Assembly: GCF_003130795.1 (NCBI RefSeq)
Contig: NZ_CP029357.1
Span: 1 to 64,000, forward strand
DNA: 64,000 nt
Reading direction: 5' to 3'
Origin: Azospirillum thermophilum
Lineage (GTDB): Bacteria; Pseudomonadota; Alphaproteobacteria; Azospirillales; Azospirillaceae
Positions 30,177 to 39,990 of this stretch are shown in pieces (the first letter of the stretch is position 1; each line of letters opens with the position of its first letter). The notes below the pieces were generated by a model. The model worked only from the letters and a program-made list of their open reading frames with translations, was not told the origin of the DNA and ran no database searches. The position numbers were made by a program, and so were the translations under genes.

Positions 30177-31346
30177 TTGAGCCGTTTCCGCGTCCTCGCC
30201 GCGCTGCCGCTGATGGCGGCACTGAGCGGCTGCAATATGGTCGTGCTGAACCCGTCCGGCGACGTGGCTCAGCAGCAGGCCAACCTCGTGGTCATCTCGA
30301 CCGTCCTCATGCTGCTCATCATCGTGCCGGTGATGGCACTGACGGTGCTGTTCGCATGGCGATACCGCAAGTCCAATAGCACGGCGCGCTACGAACCGGA
30401 CTGGGACCATTCGACGCAGCTCGAGCTGGTCATCTGGGCGGCGCCGCTGCTGATCATCATCTGCCTCGGCGCCATCACCTGGATCACCACCCACCTGCTC
30501 GACCCCTACCGTCCGCTCGACCGCATCGCGGCCGACCGCCCGATTCCCCCCGGCACCAGGACGCTGGAGGTGGATGTCGTGGCGATGGACTGGAAGTGGC
30601 TGTTCCTCTACCCCGAGCAGGGCATCGCGCTGGTGAACGAGATGGCGGCCCCGGTCGACCGGCCGATCCGCTTCAACATCACCGCGTCGTCGGTGATGAA
30701 CTCCTTCTACGTCCCGGCGCTGGCCGGCCAGGTCTATGCCATGCCCGGCATGCAGACCCAGTTGCACGCGGTGATCAACAAGCCGGGCAGCTACCGCGGC
30801 TTTTCCGCCAACTACAGCGGCGCCGGCTTCTCCCAGATGCGCTTCACCTTCCACGGCCTGTCCGAAGGCGACTTCGACCGCTGGGTGGCCGACGTGAAGG
30901 CGTCGGGCGGCAAGCTCGACCGCAGCGGCTACCAGCAGCTTGCGAAGCCCAGCGTGGACGAGCCGGTGCGGCGCTACGGCGCGGTCGAGGACGGCCTGTT
31001 CAAGGCGGTGGTCGGCATGTGCGTCGAACCCGGCAAGATGTGCATGCACGACATGATGGCGATCGACGCCAGGGGCGGCCTCGGCATGGCCGGCATCAAC
31101 TCCGTGATGCCGCGGCAGGACGACGGGCAGGCCCGTCGCGCCTCCGCCGTCTTCGGCCCGGCGCCCTCCTATGTCGCCGCCGGCATCTGCAGCGTCGCCG
31201 AACTCGGCGATGCGGCGGTCGCCGATGCGGTGGGCGGGGCCGCCTCCTTCCTCGGCGCGGACCGGCCGCGCTCGTCCCTCACGCCGACCGAAGCGTCCGC
31301 GGCCCCGTCTCCGGCCGGCGCGGCGCTGCGGCCGTCCACTCTTTGA
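30177..31346 (+). CDS. cyoA: Cytochrome o-type quinol oxidase subunit II
   Basis: 389 residues. A TTG start at 30177, with AAAGG upstream, gives a lipoprotein signal with lipobox ALSGC, the normal form of CyoA. Two membrane helices follow ([21 protein letters not shown] and [18 protein letters not shown]), then a periplasmic cupredoxin domain ([33 protein letters not shown]) without the CuA ligands, as expected for a quinol oxidase. The C-terminus has [14 protein letters not shown], seen in alphaproteobacterial CyoA. It is the first gene of cyoABCD-surf1; the stop overlaps the cyoB start. Confidence 0.93.
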   Translation: MSRFRVLAALPLMAALSGCNMVVLNPSGDVAQQQANLVVISTVLMLLIIVPVMALTVLFAWRYRKSNSTARYEPDWDHSTQLELVIWAAPLLIIICLGAITWITTHLLDPYRPLDRIAADRPIPPGTRTLEVDVVAMDWKWLFLYPEQGIALVNEMAAPVDRPIRFNITASSVMNSFYVPALAGQVYAMPGMQTQLHAVINKPGSYRGFSANYSGAGFSQMRFTFHGLSEGDFDRWVADVKASGGKLDRSGYQQLAKPSVDEPVRRYGAVEDGLFKAVVGMCVEPGKMCMHDMMAIDARGGLGMAGINSVMPRQDDGQARRASAVFGPAPSYVAAGICSVAELGDAAVADAVGGAASFLGADRPRSSLTPTEASAAPSPAGAALRPSTL

Positions 31347-33364
31347 TGCGGCAATCCGGCATGATCGAATCCTCCGCTGCCATCCATCCGATCTTCGGGC
31401 GCCTCAGCCTGGAGTCCCTTCCCCTTCACGAGCCCATCGTGGTGGCGACCTTCGCCGCCGTCGCGCTGGGCGGCGTCGCGCTGGTCGCGGCGCTGACCTA
31501 TTTCCGCCTGTGGGGCTATCTCTGGAAGGAGTGGTTCACCACGGTCGATCACAAGCGCATCGGCATCATGTACATGATCCTCGGCCTTGTGATGCTGCTG
31601 CGCGGCTTCGCCGACGCGGTCATGATGCGCCTGCAGCAGGCGATCGCCTTCGGCGGGTCCGAGGGATACCTCAACGCCCATCACTACGACCAGATCTTCA
31701 CCGCCCACGGCGTGATCATGATCTTCTTCGTGGCGATGCCGCTGGTGACCGGGCTGATGAACTATGTCGTGCCGCTGCAGATCGGCGCGCGCGACGTGTC
31801 CTTCCCCTTCCTCAACAACTTCAGCTTCTGGATGACCGCGGGCGGCGCGGTGCTGGTCATGATCTCGCTGTTCGTCGGCGAGTTCGCGCGCACCGGCTGG
31901 CTGGCCTATCCGCCGCTGTCGGGCATCCAGTACAGCCCCGACGTCGGTGTGGACTATTACATCTGGGCGCTGCAGGTGGCGGGTGTCGGCACCTTGCTGT
32001 CGGGCGTGAACCTCGTCTGCACCATCGTGAAGATGCGCGCCCCCGGCATGACCATGATGAAGATGCCGGTCTTCACCTGGACCGCGCTCTGCACCAACGT
32101 CCTGATCGTCGCGGCCTTCCCGGTCCTGACCGCCGTGCTGGTGCTGCTGTCGCTCGACCGCTACGTCGGCACCAACTTCTTCACGAACGACTTCGGGGGC
32201 AACCCGATGATGTACGTGAACCTGATCTGGATCTGGGGCCACCCCGAAGTCTACATCCTGATCCTGCCCTGCTTCGGCATCTTCTCGGAGGTCACCTCGA
32301 CCTTCTCGGGCAAGAAGCTGTTCGGCTACACCTCGATGGTCTATGCGACGGTGGTCATCACGATCCTGTCCTACCTGGTGTGGCTGCACCACTTCTTCAC
32401 CATGGGCTCAGGCGCCAGCGTGAACTCGTTCTTCGGGATCACGACGATGATCATCTCGATCCCGACGGGTGCGAAGATCTTCAACTGGCTGTTCACCATG
32501 TACCGCGGCCGCATCCGGTTCGAGCTGCCGATGATGTGGACGGTCGCCTTCATGCTGACCTTCGTGATCGGCGGCATGACCGGCGTGCTGCTGGCGGTCC
32601 CGCCGGCCGACTTCGTGCTGCACAACAGCCTGTTCCTGATCGCCCACTTCCACAACGTCATCATCGGCGGCGTGCTGTTCGGCCTGTTCGCCGGCATCTA
32701 CTACTGGTGGCCGAAGGCCTTCGGCTTCAAGCTCGACCCGTTCTGGGGCAAGCTGTCCTTCTGGTTCTGGGTGATCGGCTTCTATGCTGCCTTCATGCCG
32801 CTCTATGTGCTGGGGCTGATGGGCGTCACCCGCCGCCTGCGCGTCTTCGACGACCCGTCGCTGCAGATCTGGTTCGTCATCGCCGCCATCGGCGCCGCCC
32901 TGATCGCGCTCGGCATCGGCTGCTTCCTGATCCAGATCGCCGTCAGCGTCCTCTACCGCCACAAGCGGCGCGACCTCACCGGCGACCCGTGGGACGGCCG
33001 CACGCTGGAATGGGCGACCTCCTCGCCGCCGCCGGCCTACAACTTCGCCTTCACGCCGGTCATCCATGACAACGATGCCTGGTGGGACATGAAGCAGCGC
33101 GGCTACAGGCGTCCGCTGGACGGCTTCCGGGCCATCCACATGCCGAGCAACACCGGCACGGGCGTCATCCTGGCGGGGCTCAGCGTCGTGCTGTCCTTCG
33201 CGCTGATCTGGTACATCTGGTGGCTCGCCGCCGCCAGCTTCGTGGCGCTGCTGGCCGTCGCCATCGGCCATACCTTCAACTACCACCGCGACTTCCACAT
33301 TCCCGCCGACGAGGTCGTGCGGACCGAGAACGAGCGGACGCGCCTTCTGGCCGGGCAGGTGTAA
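31346..33364 (+). CDS. cyoB: Cytochrome o-type quinol oxidase subunit I
   Basis: 672 residues with about 15 membrane helices. It contains the haem and CuB core: [12 protein letters not shown] (low-spin haem ligand), [14 protein letters not shown] (CuB His and cross-linked Tyr), LVWLHHFF (CuB His pair) and LIAHFHNV (haem ligands). It reduces oxygen to water with electrons from quinol and pumps protons across the inner membrane. The start ATG overlaps the cyoA stop by one base; a second ATG is at 31361. There is no cyoE or ctaB in the operon, so whether the high-spin haem is O or A cannot be told. Confidence 0.96.
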   Translation: MRQSGMIESSAAIHPIFGRLSLESLPLHEPIVVATFAAVALGGVALVAALTYFRLWGYLWKEWFTTVDHKRIGIMYMILGLVMLLRGFADAVMMRLQQAIAFGGSEGYLNAHHYDQIFTAHGVIMIFFVAMPLVTGLMNYVVPLQIGARDVSFPFLNNFSFWMTAGGAVLVMISLFVGEFARTGWLAYPPLSGIQYSPDVGVDYYIWALQVAGVGTLLSGVNLVCTIVKMRAPGMTMMKMPVFTWTALCTNVLIVAAFPVLTAVLVLLSLDRYVGTNFFTNDFGGNPMMYVNLIWIWGHPEVYILILPCFGIFSEVTSTFSGKKLFGYTSMVYATVVITILSYLVWLHHFFTMGSGASVNSFFGITTMIISIPTGAKIFNWLFTMYRGRIRFELPMMWTVAFMLTFVIGGMTGVLLAVPPADFVLHNSLFLIAHFHNVIIGGVLFGLFAGIYYWWPKAFGFKLDPFWGKLSFWFWVIGFYAAFMPLYVLGLMGVTRRLRVFDDPSLQIWFVIAAIGAALIALGIGCFLIQIAVSVLYRHKRRDLTGDPWDGRTLEWATSSPPPAYNFAFTPVIHDNDAWWDMKQRGYRRPLDGFRAIHMPSNTGTGVILAGLSVVLSFALIWYIWWLAAASFVALLAVAIGHTFNYHRDFHIPADEVVRTENERTRLLAGQV

Positions 33365-33366
33365 CG

Positions 33367-34011
33367 ATGACGATGACCGCGACCGCACACGCAGCCACCC
33401 TGAAGACCGGGGATGCCCCGGTCTTCCACGAGGTCGAGGAGCACGCGCATCCCGAAGGCTCCAGCACCATGCTGGGCTTCTGGATCTACCTGATGAGCGA
33501 CTGCCTCATCTTCGCCGTGCTGTTCGCGACCTACGGCGTGCTGGGCGGCAGCTATGCCGCGGGTCCCTCGCCGAAGGATTTGTTCGACCTGCCGCTGGTG
33601 GCGCTGAACACCTCGATGCTGCTGCTCTCCTCCATCACCTACGGCTTCGCCATGCTGACGATGGAGAAGGGGCGGGTGGGGCAGACCCAGGCCTGGCTGG
33701 CGATCACCGGGCTGTTCGGCCTCGCCTTCCTGTCGATCGAGCTCTACGAGTTCGCCCACATGATCCATCTGGGGGCGACGCCGCAGCGCAGCGCCTTCCT
33801 GTCCTCCTTCTTCACCCTGGTCGGCACGCACGGGCTGCACGTCACCTTCGGCATCATCTGGCTGGTGACGCTGATGGTGCAGGTGGCGCGGCACGGGCTG
33901 ATCCCGGCCAACCGGCGGCGCCTGATGTGCCTCAGCATGTTCTGGCACTTCCTCGACGTCATCTGGATCGGCGTCTTCACCTTCGTCTATCTGATGGGAA
34001 TGCTGCGATGA
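33367..34011 (+). CDS. cyoC: Cytochrome o-type quinol oxidase subunit III
   Basis: 214 residues with five membrane helices, the CyoC size. Typical segments are STMLGFWIYLMSDCLIFAVLFATY at the first helix, SIELYEF, GTHGLHVTFG and the C-terminal FWHFLDVIWIGVFTFVYL. It is a structural subunit of the quinol oxidase in the inner membrane. It starts two bases after the cyoB stop; the cyoD start overlaps its stop (ATGA). Confidence 0.95.
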   Translation: MTMTATAHAATLKTGDAPVFHEVEEHAHPEGSSTMLGFWIYLMSDCLIFAVLFATYGVLGGSYAAGPSPKDLFDLPLVALNTSMLLLSSITYGFAMLTMEKGRVGQTQAWLAITGLFGLAFLSIELYEFAHMIHLGATPQRSAFLSSFFTLVGTHGLHVTFGIIWLVTLMVQVARHGLIPANRRRLMCLSMFWHFLDVIWIGVFTFVYLMGMLR

Positions 34012-34385
34012 CCGCTCACGCGCACGGCGACCACCACGGGAGCGACCACCACGGCGATGCCCACGCCCACGGCTCCTTCCGCAGCTACATGATCGGCTTC
34101 CTGCTGTCGGTCGTGCTGACGGCGGTGCCCTTCTGGCTGGTGATGGGGGAGGTGATGGACCCGTCCCTCACCACCGTCGCCATCCTGGGGCTGGGCGTGG
34201 TGCAGATCGTGGTCCACATGGTCTACTTCCTCCACATGAACAGCCGGTCCGAGAATGGCTGGACCATGCTGGCGCTGATCTTCACCCTGATCCTGGTCGT
34301 CATCACGCTGACCGGGTCGCTCTGGGTGATGTACCACCTCAACGCCAACATGATGCCGGTCCACGACATGAGCCGGATGCCCTGA
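34008..34385 (+). CDS. cyoD: Cytochrome o-type quinol oxidase subunit IV
   Basis: 125 residues. After a His-rich N-terminus (HAHGDHHGSDHHGDAHAHG), it has the three helices of CyoD, including VVQIVVHMVYFLHMNSRSENGW, the family signature. The His-rich tail might bind metal, but similar tails occur in other CyoD proteins. It is the last structural subunit of the oxidase; surf1 follows after 14 bases. Confidence 0.94.
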   Translation: MTAHAHGDHHGSDHHGDAHAHGSFRSYMIGFLLSVVLTAVPFWLVMGEVMDPSLTTVAILGLGVVQIVVHMVYFLHMNSRSENGWTMLALIFTLILVVITLTGSLWVMYHLNANMMPVHDMSRMP

Positions 34386-34399
34386 GGCCGGACGCCGCG

Positions 34400-35185
34400 A
34401 TGGGAAGGACGATCCCCCTGCCGCCCGGTCCCGGTCCTGCCGGCCCCCGGGCGGCCCGGGTCCGCCCGCGGTGGGCGCTGGTGCTGGTCGGGCTTCTCTC
34501 GCTCGCCGGCATCGGCGTCCTGACGGCGCTCGGTGTCTGGCAGCTCGAACGGCGGGTCTGGAAGCTCGACCTGATCGAACGGGTGGAGCAGCGCATCCAC
34601 GCCGCCCCCGTGCCCGCTCCCGGTCCCGAGACCTGGGCGTCGGTCACCGCCGCCACCGACGAATACCGCCGCGTCCGTGTCACCGGCCGCTTCCTCGACG
34701 ACCGCGAGACGCTGGTCCAGGCGGTGACCGGCCTCGGCGGCGGCTACTGGGTGCTCACCCCCTTTCAAACCACCGGGGGCTTTACCGTCCTGGTCAACCG
34801 CGGCTTCGTCCCGCCGGAGCGGCGGGCCCCCGGCAGCCGGGCCGCCGGCCGGATCGACGGCGAGACGACGGTGACCGGCCTCCTGCGCCTGAGCGAGCCG
34901 AAGGGTGGCTTCCTGCGCGGCAACGATCCCGCCGGCGACCGCTGGCATTCCCGCGACGTCCAGGCGATCGCCGCCGCCCGCGGCCTGACCGGCGTCGCCC
35001 CCTACTTCATCGATGCCGAGGCCACCCGCCTGCCGGAGGGCGCGCCGGTCGGCGGGCTGACCGTGGTCAGCTTCCCCAACAACCACCTGGTGTACGCCCT
35101 GACCTGGTTCGCGCTCGCCCTCATGCTGGCCGGCGGCCTCACCCATGTCCTGCGCAGTGAATACCGGCGGCGGCGGCCGCAATAG
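34400..35185 (+). CDS. SURF1-family oxidase assembly protein
   Basis: 261 residues with a membrane helix at each end (WALVLVGLLSLAGIGVLTALGVWQLERR near residues 25-50 and NNHLVYALTWFALALMLAG near 220-245) and a periplasmic middle. The GVWQLERRVWKLDLI and NRGFVPPE segments are SURF1 hallmarks. In Paracoccus a Surf1q paralogue encoded with the quinol oxidase operon helps insert haem a into that enzyme. Its position right after cyoD suggests the same job here, which would hint at a ba3-type oxidase. Confidence 0.9.
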   Translation: MGRTIPLPPGPGPAGPRAARVRPRWALVLVGLLSLAGIGVLTALGVWQLERRVWKLDLIERVEQRIHAAPVPAPGPETWASVTAATDEYRRVRVTGRFLDDRETLVQAVTGLGGGYWVLTPFQTTGGFTVLVNRGFVPPERRAPGSRAAGRIDGETTVTGLLRLSEPKGGFLRGNDPAGDRWHSRDVQAIAAARGLTGVAPYFIDAEATRLPEGAPVGGLTVVSFPNNHLVYALTWFALALMLAGGLTHVLRSEYRRRRPQ

Positions 35186-35364
35186 CCGCGGATCCGCAAG
35201 GTCTATCACGGAAAAACCTTTCTGGAAAAAGGGATAAGCCGCTCCGGACAGCCGCGGCCCTTCGCCTTTTGCTTCGCCCGCCTTCAGCCCGGACTTGACG
35301 CTTTGGGCTCCCAACCGGCGCTTCGTCGTCTATATAGAAGGGACCGACGGGACCGACGCGGACG

Positions 35365-36651
35365 ATGACCATTTCCCTTCTCGATGCAACCGACAAGCGC
35401 AATCTGCTGCTTCTGGTCCAGCTCCGCTGGCTGGCGGTCGTCGGGCAGGTGGTCACCATCCTGGTCGTCCATTACCAGATGCGGGTGGCGCTGCCCCTGC
35501 CGCCGATGGCCGGCGTCGTCCTGTTCCTGGTCGGGCTGAACCTCGTCACGCTGCTGCAGCTCCGCCGGCAGAGCAGCGTCACCAACACGCACCTGTTCGT
35601 CGAGCTGCTGATCGACGTCGCGGCGCTGACGGTGCAGCTCTATCTCAGCGGCGGCGCCACCAACCCCTTCATCTCGCTCTACCTGTTGCAGGTCACGCTG
35701 GGGGCGGTGCTGCTGGAGGCCTGGTCGGCCTGGACGCTGGTGCTGCTCGCCACGGTCTGCTTCACCTGGCTCAGCGGCTCCTACCGGCCGCTCGCCCTGC
35801 CGCCGGAGCGGATGGACGACCTGCTCGACCTGCACATCCAGGGCATGTTCATCTGCTTCGTCCTGGCGGCCTGCCTGCTGGTGCCCTTCATCACGCGGAT
35901 CAACCGCAACCTGCGCGCCCACGACGCCCATCTGGCGGATCTCAGGCAGCGCACGATGGAGGAGGACCACATCGTCCGCATGGGGCTGCTGGCCTCCGGC
36001 GCCGCGCACGAGCTGAGCACGCCGCTCGCCACCCTCTCGGTGATCGTCAACGACTGGCGCCGCATGCCGGCGATGATGTCCAACCCCGACATCGCCGAGG
36101 AGATCGGCGAGATGCAGGGCCAGATCGACCGCTGCAAGGCGATCGTCTCCGGCATCCTGCTGTCGTCGGGCGAGGCGCGGGGGGAGGGGACCGTCCGCAC
36201 GACCATCACCGACTTCCTGGACGAGGCGGTCGCCGAATGGCGCTCCAGCCGCTCGCCCGCCCGCTTCGACTACGAGAACCGGCTGCGCTCCAACCAGCGC
36301 ATCATCTCCGACCTCGTCCTGAAGCAGGTGCTGTTCAACGTCCTCGACAACGCGCTGGAAGCCTCGCCGGGCTGGGTCGGCGTCTGGGTCGGGAGGCAGG
36401 CGGGCAATCTCCTCGTCACGGTGAACGACGCCGGCCCCGGCTTCGCCGCCGGCATGCTGGAGGATCTCGGCAAGCCCTACCGCTCGACCAAGGGGCGGCC
36501 CGGCAGCGGGCTCGGCCTCTTCCTCGTCGTCAACACCGTCCGCAAGCTCGGCGGATCGGTGGCGGCGCGCAACCGGCCCGGGGGTGGCGCGTCGGTGACG
36601 CTGACCCTGCCCCTGGCGTCCCTCTGTCCGCGGGGTGCCGATGCAGCCTGA
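35365..36651 (+). CDS. regB: RegB/PrrB-type redox sensor histidine kinase
   Basis: 428 residues. Six N-terminal membrane helices contain GGATNPFISLYLLQV, the GGxxNPF quinone-binding motif of RegB. The kinase core has the H-box LLASGAAHELSTPLATL, the N-box NVLDNALEASPG, and G-boxes NDAGPGFA and GSGLGLFLVVNTV. RegB senses the ubiquinone pool and thiol redox state and phosphorylates RegA. It lies just after the cyo-surf1 operon and overlaps the response regulator gene, so a role in controlling quinol oxidase expression is likely. The redox Cys of classical RegB is not evident near the H-box. Confidence 0.88.
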   Translation: MTISLLDATDKRNLLLLVQLRWLAVVGQVVTILVVHYQMRVALPLPPMAGVVLFLVGLNLVTLLQLRRQSSVTNTHLFVELLIDVAALTVQLYLSGGATNPFISLYLLQVTLGAVLLEAWSAWTLVLLATVCFTWLSGSYRPLALPPERMDDLLDLHIQGMFICFVLAACLLVPFITRINRNLRAHDAHLADLRQRTMEEDHIVRMGLLASGAAHELSTPLATLSVIVNDWRRMPAMMSNPDIAEEIGEMQGQIDRCKAIVSGILLSSGEARGEGTVRTTITDFLDEAVAEWRSSRSPARFDYENRLRSNQRIISDLVLKQVLFNVLDNALEASPGWVGVWVGRQAGNLLVTVNDAGPGFAAGMLEDLGKPYRSTKGRPGSGLGLFLVVNTVRKLGGSVAARNRPGGGASVTLTLPLASLCPRGADAA

Positions 36652-37207
36652 CCCGATCCCGGAACCGCTTCGCCAGCCGGCCGGCCGCCGCTTGGTGATC
36701 GTCGAGGACGACGTCTCCTTCGCCCGGGTGCTCCGCCGCTCCTTCGAGCGCCGGGGCTACGCCGTCCACTGCTGCGACGGGCTCGACAGCCTGCAGATGC
36801 TGCTGGACTCGGTGCAGCCCGACCATGCCGTGGTCGACCTGAAGCTGAACAGCGGCTCCGGCCTCGACTGCGTCAAGCTGCTGCACGACAGCGACCCGGA
36901 GACGAAGATCGTCGTGCTGACCGGCTTCGCCAGCATCGCCACCGCGGTGGAGGCGATCAAGCTCGGCGCCTGCCACTATCTCGCCAAGCCCTCCAACACC
37001 GACGACATCGAGGCCGCCTTCGCCCGGACCGAGGGAGACGCCTCCATCGCCGTCGGCGGCCGCTCCACCTCGCTCAAGACCCTGGAGTGGGAGCGCATCC
37101 ACGAAACGCTGGTCGACACCGGCTTCAACATCTCGGAGACCGCCCGCCGCCTCGGCATGCACCGCCGCACGCTGGCCCGCAAGCTGGAGAAGAAGCGGGT
37201 GACCTGA
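36641..37207 (+). CDS. regA: RegA/PrrA-type response regulator
   Basis: 188 residues. The receiver domain has the acidic pocket IVEDD, phospho-acceptor Asp in AVVDLKLNSGSG, Thr in VVLTGFAS and Lys in YLAKPSNTDD. The C-terminal Fis-type helix-turn-helix is ISETARRLGMHRRTLARKLEKK, the RegA/PrrA/ActR DNA-binding region. The gene overlaps the end of the kinase; a GTG six bases upstream is an alternative start. In relatives this regulator controls respiratory oxidases, nitrogen and carbon fixation. Confidence 0.9.
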   Translation: MQPDPIPEPLRQPAGRRLVIVEDDVSFARVLRRSFERRGYAVHCCDGLDSLQMLLDSVQPDHAVVDLKLNSGSGLDCVKLLHDSDPETKIVVLTGFASIATAVEAIKLGACHYLAKPSNTDDIEAAFARTEGDASIAVGGRSTSLKTLEWERIHETLVDTGFNISETARRLGMHRRTLARKLEKKRVT

Positions 37208-37217
37208 CCCGCCCGCC

Positions 37218-39014
37218 TCACCCGCCGGTCGCCTCCAGCTCCCCGCCCAGCCCCGGACCGTAGAGGCCGGCGTGGCCGCGCCGGATGCGGGCGTCGAGCA
37301 CCGCCACCTCCGGCAGGTGCCGTTCCATGAAATAGCGGGCGAGCCCGATGCGCGCCTCCAGGAAGGCCGGGTCGTAGCCGGCCGGCCGGCGGGCCGCCGC
37401 GGCGGCCATCAGCGCCCACATCCAGCCATAGGCGGTGAGCGCGACCAGCCGCAGCGTGTCGGTCGCGCCGGCCGCCGGATCGAGCGGGGTCTCCGCCCCC
37501 GCCTCGCGCAGCCAGCCCAGCACGCCCTGCAGCCGTGCCGCCGCGTCGCGCAGGGCGGGGGCCATGTCGCGGGTCGCCGGCTCCGCCTCCAACCCGGCCG
37601 CCGCCTGCTCCAGCTCGGCCAGAAGCCGGTCCGCCGGCCGCCCGCCCTTCATCCCCAGCTTGCGCTGCACGAGGTCGAGCGCCTGGATGCCGTTGGTCCC
37701 CTCGTAGATCTGCGTGGCGCGTACGTCGCGGACGAGCTGCTCCACCCCCCACTCCCGGATATAGCCGTGGCCGCCCATCACCTGCTGGGCGAGGACCGCC
37801 GCCTCGAAGCCGAAGTCGGTGCCGGCCGCCTTGACGACCGGGGTCAGCAGCGCCGCCCAGTCCTCCGCCTCCTCCTCCGCCTCCTCCGCCAGGGGCGCGT
37901 CGCCGCCCTGCCGCGCCCGGTCCAGCCACAGCGCCGTCCAGGCGGCGAGCGCCCGGCCGGCATCGGTCAGCACGCGGGCCGACAGCACCATGCGCCGCAC
38001 GTCCGGATGGTGCAGGATCGGGTCGGCCGGCCGGTCGGCGCGGTGCGGCCCGTCGGGCGCCCGGCCCTGCTCGCGCTGCCGCGCATAGGCCAGCGCGGCC
38101 TGCGCGGCGCGCTCCCCGACGCCGATCCCCTGGATGCCGACGAACAGCCGCTCGTGGTTCATCATGGTGAACATGGCGGCGAGCCCGCGGTTGGGCGCCC
38201 CGACCATCCAGCCCACCGCCCCCTCATAGGCCACCACGCAGGTGGGGGAGGCATGCAAGCCCATCTTCTTCTCCGACGACAGCACCGACCAGCCGTTGCG
38301 CGTCCCGTCCGGCAGGCGCTTGGGCACCAGGAACAGGCTGATGCCGCGCGTGCCGGCCGGCGCGTCGGGCAGCCGCGCCAGCACCAGATGGACGAGGTTG
38401 TCCGTCAGGTCATGGTCGGCGGAGGAGATGAACATCTTCTGCCCGGTGATGCGGTGGCCGCCGCCGGCCGCCGGCTCCGCCCGGGTGCGCAGCAGGCCGA
38501 GGTCGGTGCCGGCCTGCGGTTCGGTCAGCGCCATCGCCCCGGTCCATTCCCCGGCGATCATCGGCGGCAGGCACCAGCCCTTCAGCCCGTCGTCGGCATG
38601 GGCGGCGATGGCGCGGATCGCCCCCTGCGTCAGGCCCGGCGTGATGCTGAAGGCGAGGTTGGCGGCGCACACCATCTCCGTCACCAGCGTGTCCAGCAGG
38701 GCCGGCAGCCCCTGGCCGCCATGGGCCGGGTCGCCGGCCAGCCCGGTCCAGCCGCCGTCGCGCCAGACGGTCCAGGCCTCGCGGAAGCCCGCCGGCATGC
38801 GCACCCCGCCGCGCTCCACCACGACCCCCTCCTCGTCGCCCGTCCGGTTCAGCGGAGCGAGCAGTTCCGCCGCGACACGGCCGGCCTGGGCCAGCACCTC
38901 GTCGAACAGCGCGCCCGCCTCCCCCCGGCCCGCCGCGGCCAGCACGGCCGGTGCGTCCAGCACCTCCCTCACCAGGAAGCGCAGGGTCTGGAGAGGCGGC
39001 TGGTACGGAATCAT
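37218..39014 (-). CDS. Acyl-CoA dehydrogenase, long form with C-terminal extension
   Basis: 598 residues, the AcdH/FadE-like long class. Visible are the FAD/substrate motifs MALTEPQAGTDLGLLRTRA and GQKMFISSADHDL, the QVMGGHGYIREWGVEQLVRD region and the active-site YEGTNGIQALDL, where the Glu is the catalytic base. It oxidises acyl-CoA to enoyl-CoA in the cytoplasm, passing electrons to ETF. Chain length is not evident. It converges on regA with only 10 bases between, and a TetR-like inverted repeat lies in its upstream region. Confidence 0.92.
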   Translation of the reverse strand: MIPYQPPLQTLRFLVREVLDAPAVLAAAGRGEAGALFDEVLAQAGRVAAELLAPLNRTGDEEGVVVERGGVRMPAGFREAWTVWRDGGWTGLAGDPAHGGQGLPALLDTLVTEMVCAANLAFSITPGLTQGAIRAIAAHADDGLKGWCLPPMIAGEWTGAMALTEPQAGTDLGLLRTRAEPAAGGGHRITGQKMFISSADHDLTDNLVHLVLARLPDAPAGTRGISLFLVPKRLPDGTRNGWSVLSSEKKMGLHASPTCVVAYEGAVGWMVGAPNRGLAAMFTMMNHERLFVGIQGIGVGERAAQAALAYARQREQGRAPDGPHRADRPADPILHHPDVRRMVLSARVLTDAGRALAAWTALWLDRARQGGDAPLAEEAEEEAEDWAALLTPVVKAAGTDFGFEAAVLAQQVMGGHGYIREWGVEQLVRDVRATQIYEGTNGIQALDLVQRKLGMKGGRPADRLLAELEQAAAGLEAEPATRDMAPALRDAAARLQGVLGWLREAGAETPLDPAAGATDTLRLVALTAYGWMWALMAAAAARRPAGYDPAFLEARIGLARYFMERHLPEVAVLDARIRRGHAGLYGPGLGGELEATGG

Positions 39015-39465
39015 GCGTCTGCTCCCTGGGTGGCGCGGCCCGCCTTCCTACTCATCGGAATGCATTCTACTGACAAGTAGGTTGGAGCGAAACGCGGCGC
39101 TGGTCAACAATCTCCTTTGCAAGCATAACGGGACGGCATCTCCCACCGGTCGCGCCAATTCTCCGGAGGACGGCAGGGCGCCGGAATGGAATACACTCTG
39201 AACAGATAAAATATCCGGCAAACAGGGACGTCCAGACCGAAGCATGCCGGCAGTCCTATCCTCCGATCCGGTCTTCCAGCCATTTGGTGCCGGGTCATAC
39301 GAAACAATATGACGATAATCCGTCATTTACATGACGGCGCGCTTCGCTAGAGTGCGCCGAAATTTCCGGCGCTCAGCAATGACCGGATAGCGATGAACCG
39401 GCCCGCCCGAGGGCGCCCCACGGGGATGAGGCCGGGCAAGAGGAAAAGAACCAGACGGGACCCCC
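39015..39465. promoter_or_regulatory. Divergent promoter region with candidate operators
   Basis: 451 bases without a gene. CTACT-GACA-AGTAG at 39066-39079 is an inverted repeat like TetR-family operators, 52 bases before the acyl-CoA dehydrogenase start, and the palindrome GAATGCATTC (39058-39067) touches it. On the PAS side, ATGACG-N6-CGTCAT (39309-39326) and a third half-site TGACGG (39332-39337) form a compact cluster that can also fold as a hairpin. Confidence 0.5.
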
Positions 39466-39990
39466 ATGACCAGAACCGCCATCCGCCCGACCGGGGTGGA
39501 AAGTCCCTTCGGCGAGGAAGAGATCATCGTCAGCAAGACCGACCTGAAGGGCCGCATCACCTACGCCAACGACGTCTTCCTGCGCGTCTCCCGCTTCGAC
39601 GCCAGGGAGGTCATCGGCGCGCCGCACAACCTGATCCGCCATCCGGACATGCCGCGCTGCGTCTTCAAACTGATGTGGGACACCATCCAGGCGGGCGGCG
39701 AGATCTTCGCCTATGTGCTGAACATGGCGTCGAACGGCGACCATTACTGGGTCTTCGCCCATGTCACCCCCAGCCGCGACGGGCGCGGGCAGGTGATCGG
39801 CTACCACTCCAACCGGCGCAAGCCGGCGGCCGCGCAGGTCGCCCGCATCGCCCCCCTCTACCGCAGCCTGCGGCAGCAGGAGGACGCGAGCCCCGGCCGC
39901 AAGGACGGGATGAACACCGCCTATGGTTCGATGATGGCCATGCTGCGCGACACGGGGATGGATTATGAGCAGTTTGTCTTCTCTCTCTAA
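39466..39990 (+). CDS. PAS-domain protein, aerotaxis-sensor (Aer) type
   Basis: 174 residues, essentially one PAS domain (about residues 20-130): [28 protein letters not shown], then [20 protein letters not shown] and [29 protein letters not shown]. These match the FAD-binding PAS of Aer-like proteins, including the IRHPDMP segment. It lacks any membrane or signalling domain. The next gene, a chemoreceptor without its own sensor domain, overlaps by 26 bases, suggesting a two-protein receptor in which this one senses redox or oxygen. Confidence 0.85.
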   Translation: MTRTAIRPTGVESPFGEEEIIVSKTDLKGRITYANDVFLRVSRFDAREVIGAPHNLIRHPDMPRCVFKLMWDTIQAGGEIFAYVLNMASNGDHYWVFAHVTPSRDGRGQVIGYHSNRRKPAAAQVARIAPLYRSLRQQEDASPGRKDGMNTAYGSMMAMLRDTGMDYEQFVFSL

